Shown piece after piece: positions 23,218 through 29,988 of a stretch of 64,000 nucleotides of DNA (its first letter is position 1; each line of letters starts with the position of its first letter). This DNA is from Candidatus Aenigmatarchaeota archaeon (GTDB taxonomy: Archaea > Aenigmatarchaeota > Aenigmatarchaeia > QMZP01): positions 1 to 64,000 of the forward strand of contig JACQII010000008.1 in NCBI GenBank assembly GCA_016198585.1, read 5' to 3'. The notes beneath the pieces were generated by a model. That model was not told the DNA's origin. It saw only the letters and a program-made list of their open reading frames with translations, and ran no database searches. The position numbers were made by a program, and so were the translations under genes.

Positions 23218-23835
23218 ATGGGGAGACCGCCGCTCCGGCCGGAGTTTGAACGGAAATTCGACATCCCACCCATGGAGGATGAGGCGCTGCTCATGCTCCG
23301 GATCAGCGAGGCGCTGACCAGCACCGGGTGGGTCCTCGAGGCCCCGCGGCGCGTGGAACGCCAGTACGTCCATTTCGACACCCCTGACCTGCGCCTGTAC
23401 CGGAAGGGGAGAACGCTCCGCGGGCTGCGGGGGTTCCCTGATGACCGGATTCGCTATGATTACAAGCACGGTCCGCTGACCGACCGGTGGGAAGCGAACT
23501 ACTGGTCAGATGTCCCGCTCTCGCCCGGCCAGGTGGTCGACGCCTTCGGGCTGCGGTACGACGACGTCCGGGTGGCCGCGCGATCGGTGTCCTCCCACGT
23601 GAAGTTCAAGGCCGAACAGGACGGCATCGTCCTCCGGGCGAAGCTCGACCGGGTCACGGTCCGGGGCGGCGGGGAGTTCAAGGAGTTCGAGGTCGAGTAC
23701 AAGGGGGACGAGCGGCGCGGCAGGAGGATGCTCAGCCGGGTGGGCGACGCCTTAGCCCGGGCGGGCCTCGAGTCGATCGGCGGGCAGAAGTATGCCCGCG
23801 TCATCGAGCACTGCCCGCGGTATGCGGTGCGTTAA
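23218..23835 (+). CDS. CYTH-like triphosphate-tunnel protein
   Basis: 205 residues. The N-terminal EFERKFDI matches the ExExK motif of CYTH (adenylate cyclase CyaB / thiamine triphosphatase) proteins, and the strands continue with RQYVHFDTPDLRLYRKGRTLRGLRG, VKFKAEQDGIVLRAKLDRV and FKEFEVEYKGD, giving the alternating charged strands of the tunnel. Possible activities: tripolyphosphatase, thiamine triphosphatase or adenylate cyclase. The substrate is not decidable. A TATA box CATTTAAAG lies 31 nt upstream. Confidence 0.75.
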   Translation: MGRPPLRPEFERKFDIPPMEDEALLMLRISEALTSTGWVLEAPRRVERQYVHFDTPDLRLYRKGRTLRGLRGFPDDRIRYDYKHGPLTDRWEANYWSDVPLSPGQVVDAFGLRYDDVRVAARSVSSHVKFKAEQDGIVLRAKLDRVTVRGGGEFKEFEVEYKGDERRGRRMLSRVGDALARAGLESIGGQKYARVIEHCPRYAVR

Positions 23836-23894
23836 GAGGGAGAACGGAAAAGAAGTAATGCGGCTGAAAGCCGCCAAGAATTGAAGCGTGTCTC

Positions 23895-24080
23895 TTATTT
23901 CTTTCCTTTGATATCGATGGGCACTACCTCTGCGTCCCATTCTAGGTTTGCTATCTCAGTCGGATCAAACACACTCTTTGGCATTTCCACCAACACGGGC
24001 GATCCTTGGGAAATCTGAAGAGCTCGGGCTGAGATGATCCTCACCTTCTCGAACTTTGAATAGGTATCTTTACTTCTCAT
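23895..24080 (-). CDS. rpo6: DNA-directed RNA polymerase subunit K
   Basis: 61 residues, the size of archaeal Rpo6 (eukaryotic Rpb6, bacterial omega counterpart). The signature KFEKVRIISARALQISQGSPVLVE is clear, followed by DPTEIANLEWDAEVVPIDIKGK. The start at 24080 has a strong Shine-Dalgarno GGAGGTGA six nt upstream. The frame stays open upstream to an ATG at 24326, so an N-terminally extended form or an upstream coding segment cannot be excluded. The region has lower GC than the main polymerase operon about 5 kb away. Confidence 0.88.
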   Translation of the reverse strand: MRSKDTYSKFEKVRIISARALQISQGSPVLVEMPKSVFDPTEIANLEWDAEVVPIDIKGKK

Positions 24081-24529
24081 ATTCTTCACCTCCCCCACCT
24101 TGTCTACGACTGATCGGACATGCGTCCAACCGGGATTCTCCATATCGTTGGGCTCTGTTCTCGGCTGCCCATGTCCCGGGCACACGGCTTTCTCATTCTC
24201 GCCGTCGATTGCAAAGCCGTGTGCCCCTTTCTCCCTTGAGACGTCAAGTGCGCCTCCACGGACGAGAACCCGCATGCCTAGAGTTGTCTTGTACATTCGG
24301 TACTCCTTTGCACGCTGTAGGAGCATGGTGCGAGAAGCCCCGTTGGGAACTTGTGTCGCCCCTATGCCCCTTATTCTCTACCGCAAGGAACAGGACACGA
24401 TCCGAGTCCCACGATATTTGCTCTGGAACCTTCTCTTGAGATGATTCGTCAAGTGATGTTCTGAGCTATGTCTTTCTTTAGTCCATTCTTCATAGGGAGT
24501 CCACCTCCGACATATACTTTTTCTCAATC
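24081..24529. other. Stretch without a confident gene
   Basis: No gene is convincing here. On the minus strand the rpo6 frame remains open to 24326 (about 80 codons, including CPGHGQPRTEPN and SVVDKVGEVKN), which could be an extension of Rpo6 or a small separate coding segment. From 24327 to 24529 I see nothing clear; base composition drifts to A/T. Plus-strand frames in 24056-24444 are Ser/Pro/Arg-rich and look like shadows. Confidence 0.4.
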
Positions 24530-24598
24530 CCTATAGGTATATATACATAAGGGTCTTTATATACTCATAGGTAAATATACCTATGGGTATATAAAGGC
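24530..24598 (+). promoter_or_regulatory. Repeated half-sites and dyad upstream of a mini zinc-ribbon gene
   Basis: An AT-rich promoter with a perfect 8-bp dyad CATAGGTA-AATA-TACCTATG (24566-24585) directly abutting the TATA box GGTATATAAAGG (24587-24598). Upstream lies CCTATAGG (24530-24537), followed by TATATATAC, and further half-site-like CATAGG at 24491. The TATA box is about 30 nt before the ATG at 24622. This looks like a multi-site operator, possibly for autoregulation (inference). Confidence 0.5.
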
Positions 24599-24621
24599 GG
24601 AATGTCAACGATAGTGTAGTG

Positions 24622-24804
24622 ATGCAGATGAAAGCCACGTGCCCCCGTTGCCACCTGGAGTTTGATATCCTTCGCCAATGCAAAAGATGCGGCCATAAGT
24701 GGACTCCCAGGAGCGAAAAGCCTCCCGTGGTCTGCTCGAACCCCTCCTGCAAGAGCCCCTATTGGAACAGGGAGCGGCTGAAGAAGCGGAGAAAGAAGTC
24801 CTGA
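24622..24804 (+). CDS. Mini zinc-binding protein with two Cys-pair sites, 60 aa
   Basis: Small basic protein with cysteines in pairs: CPRC, CKRC, then CSNPSC near the C-terminus, ending in a basic run RLKKRRKKS. Cysteine and His spacing suggests two zinc knuckles, and the basic tail suggests nucleic-acid binding. The ATG at 24622 (or 24628) is about 30 nt from a strong TATA box. The promoter has a striking dyad. The 3' end faces the 5S rRNA gene on the other strand. Confidence 0.7.
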   Translation: MQMKATCPRCHLEFDILRQCKRCGHKWTPRSEKPPVVCSNPSCKSPYWNRERLKKRRKKS

Positions 24805-24830
24805 CCCGTTCTTGGGCTGGAATGAGAAAG

Positions 24831-24941
24831 TGGCAGCGAACTGGGTTTCCCAGGCTCATGCCCAGTACACCCCAGACCGCAGGAGAGCTTGACTTCTGTG
24901 TTCGAAACGGGAACAGGTAAACCTCTCCGCTTTGGCCGCCA
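24831..24941 (-). rRNA. rrf: 5S ribosomal RNA, solitary gene
   Basis: The minus strand reads as an archaeal 5S rRNA: terminal stem TGGCGGC/GCTGCCA, then AGCGGAGAGG, the loop B-C region TTTCGAACACAGAAGTCAAGC, CTCTCCTGCGG, GGGTGTACTGGGC and CTGGGAAACCCAGTTCG. Length about 111 nt; ends may shift by a few bases. A minus-strand TATA box CTTTTAAATC (24961-24970) lies 28 nt upstream of the predicted 5' end, so transcription would begin almost exactly at the mature end. A CTTTCTC pyrimidine run follows the 3' end. No 16S or 23S rRNA gene lies nearby. Confidence 0.9.
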
Positions 24942-25042
24942 ATCCTGTATACGCGGGAGGGATTTAAAAGCTTTGCCGTGCTGGGGCTGGCGAGGGATTA
25001 AAAAAGGTCTCGCCGGCCAAAGCGCCGGCGGAAAAAGGGAAA

Positions 25043-25369
25043 TCACTGTGCCTTGGTGATCTGGAAGACCTCACGGAGGCCGACCAGCAGGGCTGCCCCG
25101 CCCACGAAGGCGAGGAAGTGGTCCAGGATCGCCTGGAGCACCCCGCCGAACGCCGGGAGGGCCGAGAGGACCGAGCCCACCAACAGGAGGGCAATGGTCG
25201 CCACGAGGAAGGAATGGATTTCCTTCCCGGTCACGTTCAAGGCGCCGACGATGATGCCGAGCACGACCAATGCGGCCACGCCCAGGTCACCCACGTTGGC
25301 GAACCCCGCGATCACCGCGATCACGAGGCCGATGTAGAAGGCGATACGCCCCCATCGTTCCATGTTCAT
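25043..25369 (-). CDS. Small membrane protein, 108 aa
   Basis: Three to four hydrophobic segments (about residues 9-30, 32-48, 55-72, 75-98) and little else. Not a family I recognise. The ATG at 25369 (or 25363) is about 28 nt from the TATA box GCATATATACC on the minus strand. That promoter carries one copy of the ATAAC-N3-GTTAT palindrome 25 nt upstream of the TATA box, and the divergent small-gene promoter carries another, so the two units may share a regulator. Confidence 0.65.
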   Translation of the reverse strand: MNMERWGRIAFYIGLVIAVIAGFANVGDLGVAALVVLGIIVGALNVTGKEIHSFLVATIALLLVGSVLSALPAFGGVLQAILDHFLAFVGGAALLVGLREVFQITKAQ

Positions 25370-25422
25370 AGGAAGGATGGGCGTGACGGGTATATATGCG
25401 TTTCAGGCCTCATGATCGTGAT

Positions 25423-25435
25423 ATAACGCTGTTAT
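25423..25435. promoter_or_regulatory. Palindrome ATAAC-GCT-GTTAT, copy 1 of the divergent promoter
   Basis: Exact copy of the recurring palindrome, 25 nt upstream of the minus-strand TATA box (25390-25398) serving the small membrane protein. A second copy lies 69 bp to the right and serves the opposite promoter. Confidence 0.6.
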
Positions 25436-25491
25436 ACACACCAACCTTCACGGGTCGGGGACCGTGGGCAGGCTCCCTGTTCCCCGGGAAG

Positions 25492-25504
25492 ATAACACTG
25501 TTAT
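25492..25504. promoter_or_regulatory. Palindrome ATAAC-ACT-GTTAT, copy 2 of the divergent promoter
   Basis: Exact copy of the recurring palindrome, 24 nt upstream of the plus-strand TATA-like CTTTTTATGC (25527-25536) that precedes the mini zinc-ribbon gene at 25558. Confidence 0.6.
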
Positions 25505-25557
25505 ACACCGTTTTCGGAAAGCGGGGCTTTTTATGCCTGCACGCCTATAAGGTACAG

Positions 25558-25698
25558 ATGGAGAAGAAGGGCAAACAGCCCGTCGGTTGCGTCAAGTGCG
25601 GCACGCCCATGAAGTCTGTTTTTAGCGACATGGAACGAACCTATGCTATTTACGCGTGCATCTCCTGCAGCAACCAGACGAAGATGATGCTCAAGTAG
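25558..25698 (+). CDS. Mini zinc-ribbon protein, 46 aa
   Basis: A 46-residue protein with CVKCG and CISCS spaced about 20 residues apart, a minimal zinc ribbon, and a short basic N-terminus MEKKGKQPVG. TATA-to-ATG spacing is about 30 nt, fitting a leaderless mRNA. It is followed after 1 nt by a second small zinc protein, so the two form an operon. Function unknown; possibly a nucleic-acid or ribosome-associated factor. Confidence 0.7.
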   Translation: MEKKGKQPVGCVKCGTPMKSVFSDMERTYAIYACISCSNQTKMMLK

Positions 25699-25699
25699 C

Positions 25700-25897
25700 A
25701 TGTTCAAAGGCCACCGGATCGTCTATAAGCGCCCCAAGCGCCGGTTCACGCGCACGCCACGACCGCTCCACGCGTGCGACGATTGCGGGAAGCCGACGCG
25801 GCTGCCGTTCAGCCCGAACAAGGGCCTGCCCGTCTACTGCAAGGCCTGTTTCGCCCGCCGGGCGGCCCGGCGCCACACGGACCGGACCGCGGCCTAG
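25700..25897 (+). CDS. CxxC-x17-CxxC zinc-binding protein, 65 aa
   Basis: Contains CDDC and CKAC separated by exactly 17 residues, the layout of a widespread CxxC-x17-CxxC domain, within a very basic context (KRPKRRFTRTPRP before it and RRAARRHTDRT after it). It lies 1 nt after the preceding mini zinc-ribbon gene. The basic character points to RNA or DNA binding. The family has no firmly established function that I know of. Confidence 0.75.
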   Translation: MFKGHRIVYKRPKRRFTRTPRPLHACDDCGKPTRLPFSPNKGLPVYCKACFARRAARRHTDRTAA

Positions 25898-25924
25898 CGC
25901 GCAGGTCGGAGCGGCAGTGGCGAT

Positions 25925-26344
25925 TCAGGCCTTCCGTCCCTTCATCAGGACCTTGAGCGCGTCCATGAGGTCGGGCTGACGGTCGATGATGTCGGTGGCG
26001 GTGACGATGCCGACCAGCCGGCGGCCGTCCATGACCGGCAGCTTCTTGATCCGGTGCTCGGTCATCAGCGCGATGGCCGTCTGGACCGATTGGGCCGGGG
26101 TCACGGAGTAGACGTACCGGGTCATGACGTCGGCGACCGTCACGCCGTCGAGGGTCTCCCGCTCGGCGACGGCCTGGAGCAGGTCGCGCTCGGTGACCAT
26201 GCCCTGGACGATGCCGCCGGTGACCACGACCGCGCTGCCGACGTGATTGTCCACCATCAGGCTGGCGACCTCCCGGAGCGGCAGGGACGGACCGCAGGTC
26301 ACCACGTCCTTGTGCATCACGTCCCGGACCAGGATGCCGACCAT
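25925..26344 (-). CDS. Protein with a pair of CBS domains
   Basis: 139 residues made of two CBS motifs: VRDVMHKDVVTCGPSLPLREVASLMVDNHVGSAVVV, then VADVMTRYVYSVTPAQSVQTAIALMTEHRIKKLPVM with GIVTATDII. A tandem CBS pair forms one Bateman module that binds adenosine ligands such as AMP, ATP or SAM. No catalytic domain is attached, so it probably regulates a partner. Its start lies 4 bp from the 3' end of the tRNA-Lys(CUU) gene on the same strand, and it has no obvious promoter of its own, so it may be co-transcribed with the tRNA. Confidence 0.9.
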   Translation of the reverse strand: MVGILVRDVMHKDVVTCGPSLPLREVASLMVDNHVGSAVVVTGGIVQGMVTERDLLQAVAERETLDGVTVADVMTRYVYSVTPAQSVQTAIALMTEHRIKKLPVMDGRRLVGIVTATDIIDRQPDLMDALKVLMKGRKA

Positions 26345-26348
26345 AGAG

Positions 26349-26486
26349 CGGGCCCGAGGGGATTCGAACCCCCGACACCTCGGTTAAGAGCTTCACCACT
26401 TCATCCGGCTTCAGTAAGCTCTGGATTGGATCAAACCTTACAGGAAGGTTTGCTCGAGTGCTCTAACCAGACTGAGCTACGGGCCC
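26349..26486 (-). tRNA. tRNA-Lys(CUU) with an intron in the anticodon stem
   Basis: Acceptor GGGCCCG/CGGGCCC, discriminator G, D-arm GCTC-AGTCTGGTTA-GAGC, T-arm GGGGG-TTCGAAT-CCCCT, anticodon loop CTCTTAA (anticodon CUU) with stem CTCGG/CCGAG. The stem only forms when a 63-nt intron (26392-26454) between positions 30 and 31 is removed. At the junctions exon CACT pairs with intron GGTG (one G-U), giving bulges CG|A and AA|G. The intron has its own hairpin CAAACC/GGTTTG; a strong inner helix next to the splice bulges is not obvious. Exons total 75 nt. The minus-strand TATA box lies about 30 nt upstream and overlaps the divergent aIF2-gamma promoter. Confidence 0.85.
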
Positions 26487-26541
26487 GTGATAACCCATAG
26501 GGTGTGTTTCTTCTTAAAGCTTATAAGACATAGAGAACCGT

Positions 26542-27795
26542 ATGGCGAAACAGGCGACACGCGCACCCGCGGCGAAACCCGGCCAGCCCCCCCAGCAGGC
26601 AGCAGCCGGTATGCTCCCCGAGGTCAACATCGGCATGGTCGGCCACGTCGACCACGGCAAGACCACCCTGACGCAGGCGGTCACCGGCAAGTGGACGGAC
26701 ACCCATTCCGAGGAGATCAAGCGCGGCATCACGATCCGGCTCGGCTACGCCGACGCGACCTTCTACCGCTGCCCGACCCACGGCTTCGGCGTCACGGCCA
26801 CCTGCGCGTCCTGCGCGCCGCTGCGGACGGTCTCGTTCGTGGACGCGCCCGGCCATGAGACGCTCATGACGACCATGCTCTCCGGCGCGGCCATCATGGA
26901 CGGCGCCCTGCTCGTCGTCGCCGCGAATGAGAAGTGCCCCCAGCCCCAGACGCGCGAGCATTTGCAGGCGCTGGACATCGTCGGGATCCGGAACATTGTC
27001 GTGGTCCAGAACAAGATCGACCTCGTGACGCCTGAACAGGCGAAGGAGAACTACGCGCAGATCCGCTCCTTCCTGAAGGGGACGGTCGCCGAGCACGCAC
27101 CGGTGATTCCCATCTCGGCCCAGCACCGGGTGAACCTCGACGCGCTGGTGGAGGCGATCCAGACCGTGATCCCCACGCCACCCCGTGACCAGGCGAAGAA
27201 GCCCAAGATGCTCATCGCCCGGAGCTTCGACATCAACAAGCCCGGGACGCCCATCGCCACGCTGCACGGCGGCGTCGTCGGCGGCAGCCTCATCCAGGGG
27301 AAGCTCAAGGTAGGCGACGCGGTCGAGATCCGGCCGGGAGCGAAGCGGAAAGACCGCTACCAGCCGGTCAAAACCACGGTCCACGGCCTGCAGAAGGCCT
27401 TCCACGACCTGCCCGAGGCAGGGCCGGGCGGGCTGCTCGGGGTCGCCACGGGACTGGACCCGTTCCTGACCAAGTCCGATTCCCTCGTCGGCAACGTCCT
27501 CGGCCCTGCGGATGCATTGCCGCCGGTCTGGGAGGAGGTCGAGCTCAAGACCTCGGTCTTCCCGCGCGTGGTCGGCAGCAAGGAAGAGCTGGTCGTCGAG
27601 CCGATCAAGCCCGGGGACGTGATGCTGCTGACGTCCGGGATCACCCGGACCGTCGGGACCGTTGCTTCAGTAGGCGGCGGGAAGGTCAAGATGCAGCTCA
27701 AGATCCCCATCTGCGCCGAGAAGGGCGACAAGGTCGCGCTGTCCCGCCAGGTCCTGGGCCGCTGGCGGCTGATCGGCTGGGGCGAGCTGGGGTGA
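26542..27795 (+). CDS. eif2g: Translation initiation factor aIF2 subunit gamma
   Basis: 417 residues. GTPase that delivers initiator tRNA to the ribosome. G1 GHVDHGKTT, switch I region KRGITIRLGYADA, zinc knuckle with CPTHGFGVTATCASC, G3 DAPGHE, G4 NKID and G5 ISAQHRVN are all present, followed by the two beta-barrel domains. The first 20 residues are a Pro/Ala-rich extension without known function. TATA-like elements at 26511-26526 give a leaderless or near-leaderless transcript; this promoter overlaps that of the divergent tRNA-Lys. The next gene follows after 4 nt. Confidence 0.95.
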   Translation: MAKQATRAPAAKPGQPPQQAAAGMLPEVNIGMVGHVDHGKTTLTQAVTGKWTDTHSEEIKRGITIRLGYADATFYRCPTHGFGVTATCASCAPLRTVSFVDAPGHETLMTTMLSGAAIMDGALLVVAANEKCPQPQTREHLQALDIVGIRNIVVVQNKIDLVTPEQAKENYAQIRSFLKGTVAEHAPVIPISAQHRVNLDALVEAIQTVIPTPPRDQAKKPKMLIARSFDINKPGTPIATLHGGVVGGSLIQGKLKVGDAVEIRPGAKRKDRYQPVKTTVHGLQKAFHDLPEAGPGGLLGVATGLDPFLTKSDSLVGNVLGPADALPPVWEEVELKTSVFPRVVGSKEELVVEPIKPGDVMLLTSGITRTVGTVASVGGGKVKMQLKIPICAEKGDKVALSRQVLGRWRLIGWGELG

Positions 27796-27799
27796 TCAC

Positions 27800-28504
27800 A
27801 TGAAGGTCCTGGTCACCGGCAGCAGCGGCTACCTGGGCGCGCCCACGTGCGCGGCGCTGCAGCAGAAGCATATAGTGAGGCCGTACGACCTGCGCGACGG
27901 CAAGGACATCTTCGATGCGGCCTCGCTTGCGCGCGCCCTGCAGGGCATGGATGCCGTCGTCCATTTGGCCGCGATCCCGCGGCCGCTCCCGGACCGGTCG
28001 TTCGCGGACTATTTCCAGGTGAATTGCGTCGGCACGCACCAGGTCGTGCAGGCTGCCGTGGCGAAGAAGGTGAAGCGGCTGGTCTTCGCCAGTTCGACGG
28101 CCTATTACGGGATCGAAACGGGCATTCCTGTCCAGTTCCCGGTCCGGGAGGACCAGCGCACCGTCCCGATGTACCTCAAGGCCGAGGACTTGACCTGCAC
28201 CGACGGGCACATCGCCTACTCCGAGAGTAAGGTCATCGCGGAGAACATCCTCGCCTTCTACGGCCTCCGGAAGAAGATCGAGATCGTGATCTTGCGCTTT
28301 TCCGCGATCGGGAAAGTCTACCAGGAAACCTCCGTGAGCCTGGAAAACGCGGTCCAGGGGATTGTGAAGGCGCTCGAAAGCCCCAAGCGGCTGTGGTACG
28401 AGGCCTTCAACGTCGTGGATGACATCGCGCGGGTCAACAACGAGAAAGCCAAGAAGGTCCTGGGCTACCGGCCCGGACCCGCGGTGGAGGGACCGGTCGT
28501 ATGA
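27800..28504 (+). CDS. NAD-dependent epimerase/dehydratase family protein
   Basis: 234 residues, an extended short-chain dehydrogenase. The nucleotide-binding motif TGSSGYLG, the strand VVHLAAIPRP, the catalytic Ser in FASSTAYYG and the YxxxK motif IAYSESKVIAE are all present. The protein is shorter at the C-terminus than typical UDP-sugar epimerases, so the substrate domain is reduced; substrate unknown. It lies 4 nt downstream of the aIF2-gamma gene and overlaps the next gene by 4 nt, forming a three-gene transcript. Confidence 0.88.
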   Translation: MKVLVTGSSGYLGAPTCAALQQKHIVRPYDLRDGKDIFDAASLARALQGMDAVVHLAAIPRPLPDRSFADYFQVNCVGTHQVVQAAVAKKVKRLVFASSTAYYGIETGIPVQFPVREDQRTVPMYLKAEDLTCTDGHIAYSESKVIAENILAFYGLRKKIEIVILRFSAIGKVYQETSVSLENAVQGIVKALESPKRLWYEAFNVVDDIARVNNEKAKKVLGYRPGPAVEGPVV

Positions 28505-29136
28505 TCGTCCAGGGCATCGACCTGCAAGTGGGCTTCTCCAGCGTGCGCCTCGCTGCCGCGGGCAAGGTGATCCACGTCGACCCCGCCCACATCAACCGAC
28601 CGGAGCGGGCCGACGCGATCCTGATCACGCACGAGCATGACCGGCACCTCTCGCTCCCGGACATCGCCAAGGTCTTCCACGAGGACGCGGTCGTGGTGAT
28701 CAACCCGGTCTGCCACCCCCCGCTCCTGCAGCTCGACCGGGACATCCACACCCTGGTCGTGGTCGCCGCGGGAGAACGCTACGAGGCCGACGGCTTCTCG
28801 ATCCTGACCACCCCGGCCTACACGACCTCGAAAACCCAGGGAGGTCGGCCCTGCCATCCGCAGCTGAACGACGGCCTGGGATTCCTGATCACCCTCGCAG
28901 GGAAAACGATCTACGTCGCGGGCGACACCGACATCATCCCCGAGATGGCGTCGTTCCCGCCCGTGGACATCGCCCTCCTCCCGGTCTCCGGTGGGACGGT
29001 CATGACCGCCGAGGAAGCTGCGCAAGCCGCAGCTGCCATCAAGCCGACAACCGCAATTCCCATGCACGGCTCGCCAGAGGACCAGCGCGCGTTCGAGAAA
29101 CTCGCCGCGTGCGAGGTCGTACTCTCTGCGGATTGA
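28501..29136 (+). CDS. Metallo-beta-lactamase-fold hydrolase, UlaG-like
   Basis: 211 residues. The metal-binding motif ITHEHDRHLS fits HxHxxH, with further ligands in YVAGDTDIIPEM (Asp) and PMHGSPED (His). This is the UlaG-like branch of the fold, which includes L-ascorbate-6-phosphate lactonase and N-acyl-phosphatidylethanolamine phospholipase-like proteins; activity cannot be assigned. It overlaps the epimerase gene by 4 nt (ATGA), so it is coupled to it. Confidence 0.88.
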   Translation: MIVQGIDLQVGFSSVRLAAAGKVIHVDPAHINRPERADAILITHEHDRHLSLPDIAKVFHEDAVVVINPVCHPPLLQLDRDIHTLVVVAAGERYEADGFSILTTPAYTTSKTQGGRPCHPQLNDGLGFLITLAGKTIYVAGDTDIIPEMASFPPVDIALLPVSGGTVMTAEEAAQAAAAIKPTTAIPMHGSPEDQRAFEKLAACEVVLSAD

Positions 29137-29152
29137 TGCATATTCACGCGCG

Positions 29153-29599
29153 CTACAGCGTGTTCAGCACGATGAGGATGATGTCGCCGTCCTGGGGGAT
29201 GTAGCGCGCGAATGCCCTCGAGAGCTGGCCGTTCACGAACATCTCGTAGTCCTCGTCGCAGTACTGGAAGAGGCAGCGGTCGGTGAAGACCACCCCCCAG
29301 GTGTCGAAGAAGCTGCCCAGTGTTTGGGGTTCCCAGGCTTCGGTGTGGATGATGTTGTCCCAGTCGTGGGTGTGGGTCGGCGCAGGAGGCCGGCCCTCGG
29401 GCAGGCCGACGCCGGCCGGGATGGGGATTTCCTCGCCGTTGATCACGATGTCCAGCCGTGCGTGCCAATGGATGGGCTCGCCTGCGCGGACGATCCCCCC
29501 GCTGGGCAGGAACAGGAAGGCCGCAAGGAGGGCGAGCGCGATCACGGCGGGAAGAGCGACCAGCGCAGGCGACGTCGTGCGGCGGGAACGCCTGGTCAT
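29153..29599 (-). CDS. Membrane-anchored HWH-motif protein
   Basis: About 148 residues. A basic N-terminus (MTRRSRRTTS) and one hydrophobic segment (LVALPAVIALALLAAFLFL) anchor it, with the rest outside the cell. The outer domain has EPIHWHARLDIVINGEEIPIP, HTHDWDNIIHTEAW and TLGSFFDTWGVVF, a His-rich pattern seen in many archaeal membrane proteins of unknown function; metal binding is likely. I chose the ATG at 29599, which is about 29 nt from the TATA box AATATATGCC. Confidence 0.7.
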   Translation of the reverse strand: MTRRSRRTTSPALVALPAVIALALLAAFLFLPSGGIVRAGEPIHWHARLDIVINGEEIPIPAGVGLPEGRPPAPTHTHDWDNIIHTEAWEPQTLGSFFDTWGVVFTDRCLFQYCDEDYEMFVNGQLSRAFARYIPQDGDIILIVLNTL

Positions 29600-29632
29600 G
29601 CCTTTATGTGAGCGGGAGGGCATATATTGGTT

Positions 29633-29881
29633 ATGAGGCGGCGCTATCGACCAGGCCGGTGCAACATCGGCCCGCGGAACCGCTGGGGACGCTTCCTCGC
29701 CGGGATGCTCTCCTACGGGATGGGGGTCTGGGCGTGGACGTTCATCGCGGTGAATCAGTTGCCAGCGTTCTTCAGAATCCTGCTATTCGTGCCGTTCTAC
29801 CTCGCCTTCCTCGGGGTCTACCAGGGCATCTTCGGCTTCTGCATCCACCACGCGACCAAGGGGACGCACGACATGAGGTAA
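29633..29881 (+). CDS. Small membrane protein of the DUF2892-like type
   Basis: 82 residues: a basic start RRRYRPGRCNIGPRNR, then two membrane helices, the second followed by FLGVYQGIFGFCIHHATKG. This layout, with Cys near both ends, resembles the YgaP-type inner-membrane domain (DUF2892). The TATA box CCTTTATG is about 28 nt upstream of the ATG and interleaves with the promoter of the divergent HWH-motif gene. A 31-residue membrane peptide follows 3 nt after the stop. Confidence 0.7.
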   Translation: MRRRYRPGRCNIGPRNRWGRFLAGMLSYGMGVWAWTFIAVNQLPAFFRILLFVPFYLAFLGVYQGIFGFCIHHATKGTHDMR

Positions 29882-29884
29882 TCC

Positions 29885-29980
29885 ATGGCCCACCCGAAAG
29901 ACCGCCGCAAGGCGTACCTGATCCACCTGGTCGCGATCATCTCCGCACTCGCGCTCACTGCCTACTTCTGGTTCCTCTAG
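29885..29980 (+). CDS. Single-helix membrane peptide, 31 aa
   Basis: 31 codons: a basic start MAHPKDRRKAY, then one hydrophobic helix LIHLVAIISALALTAYFWFL to the end. It starts 3 nt after the DUF2892-like gene, in a position expected for a translated small gene. No motif for function. Confidence 0.5.
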   Translation: MAHPKDRRKAYLIHLVAIISALALTAYFWFL

Positions 29981-29988
29981 CGGCTGCG

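Noticed and set aside
24056-24444. Plus-strand open frames opposite and upstream of rpo6
   Set aside because: Ser/Pro/Arg-rich, no promoter or ribosome-binding site, and partly antisense to rpo6; they read like shadow frames.
24566-24598. Repeated CATAGGTA elements as a CRISPR or transposon end
   Set aside because: No regular spacer pattern, no transposase and no target duplication; the elements sit at a promoter.
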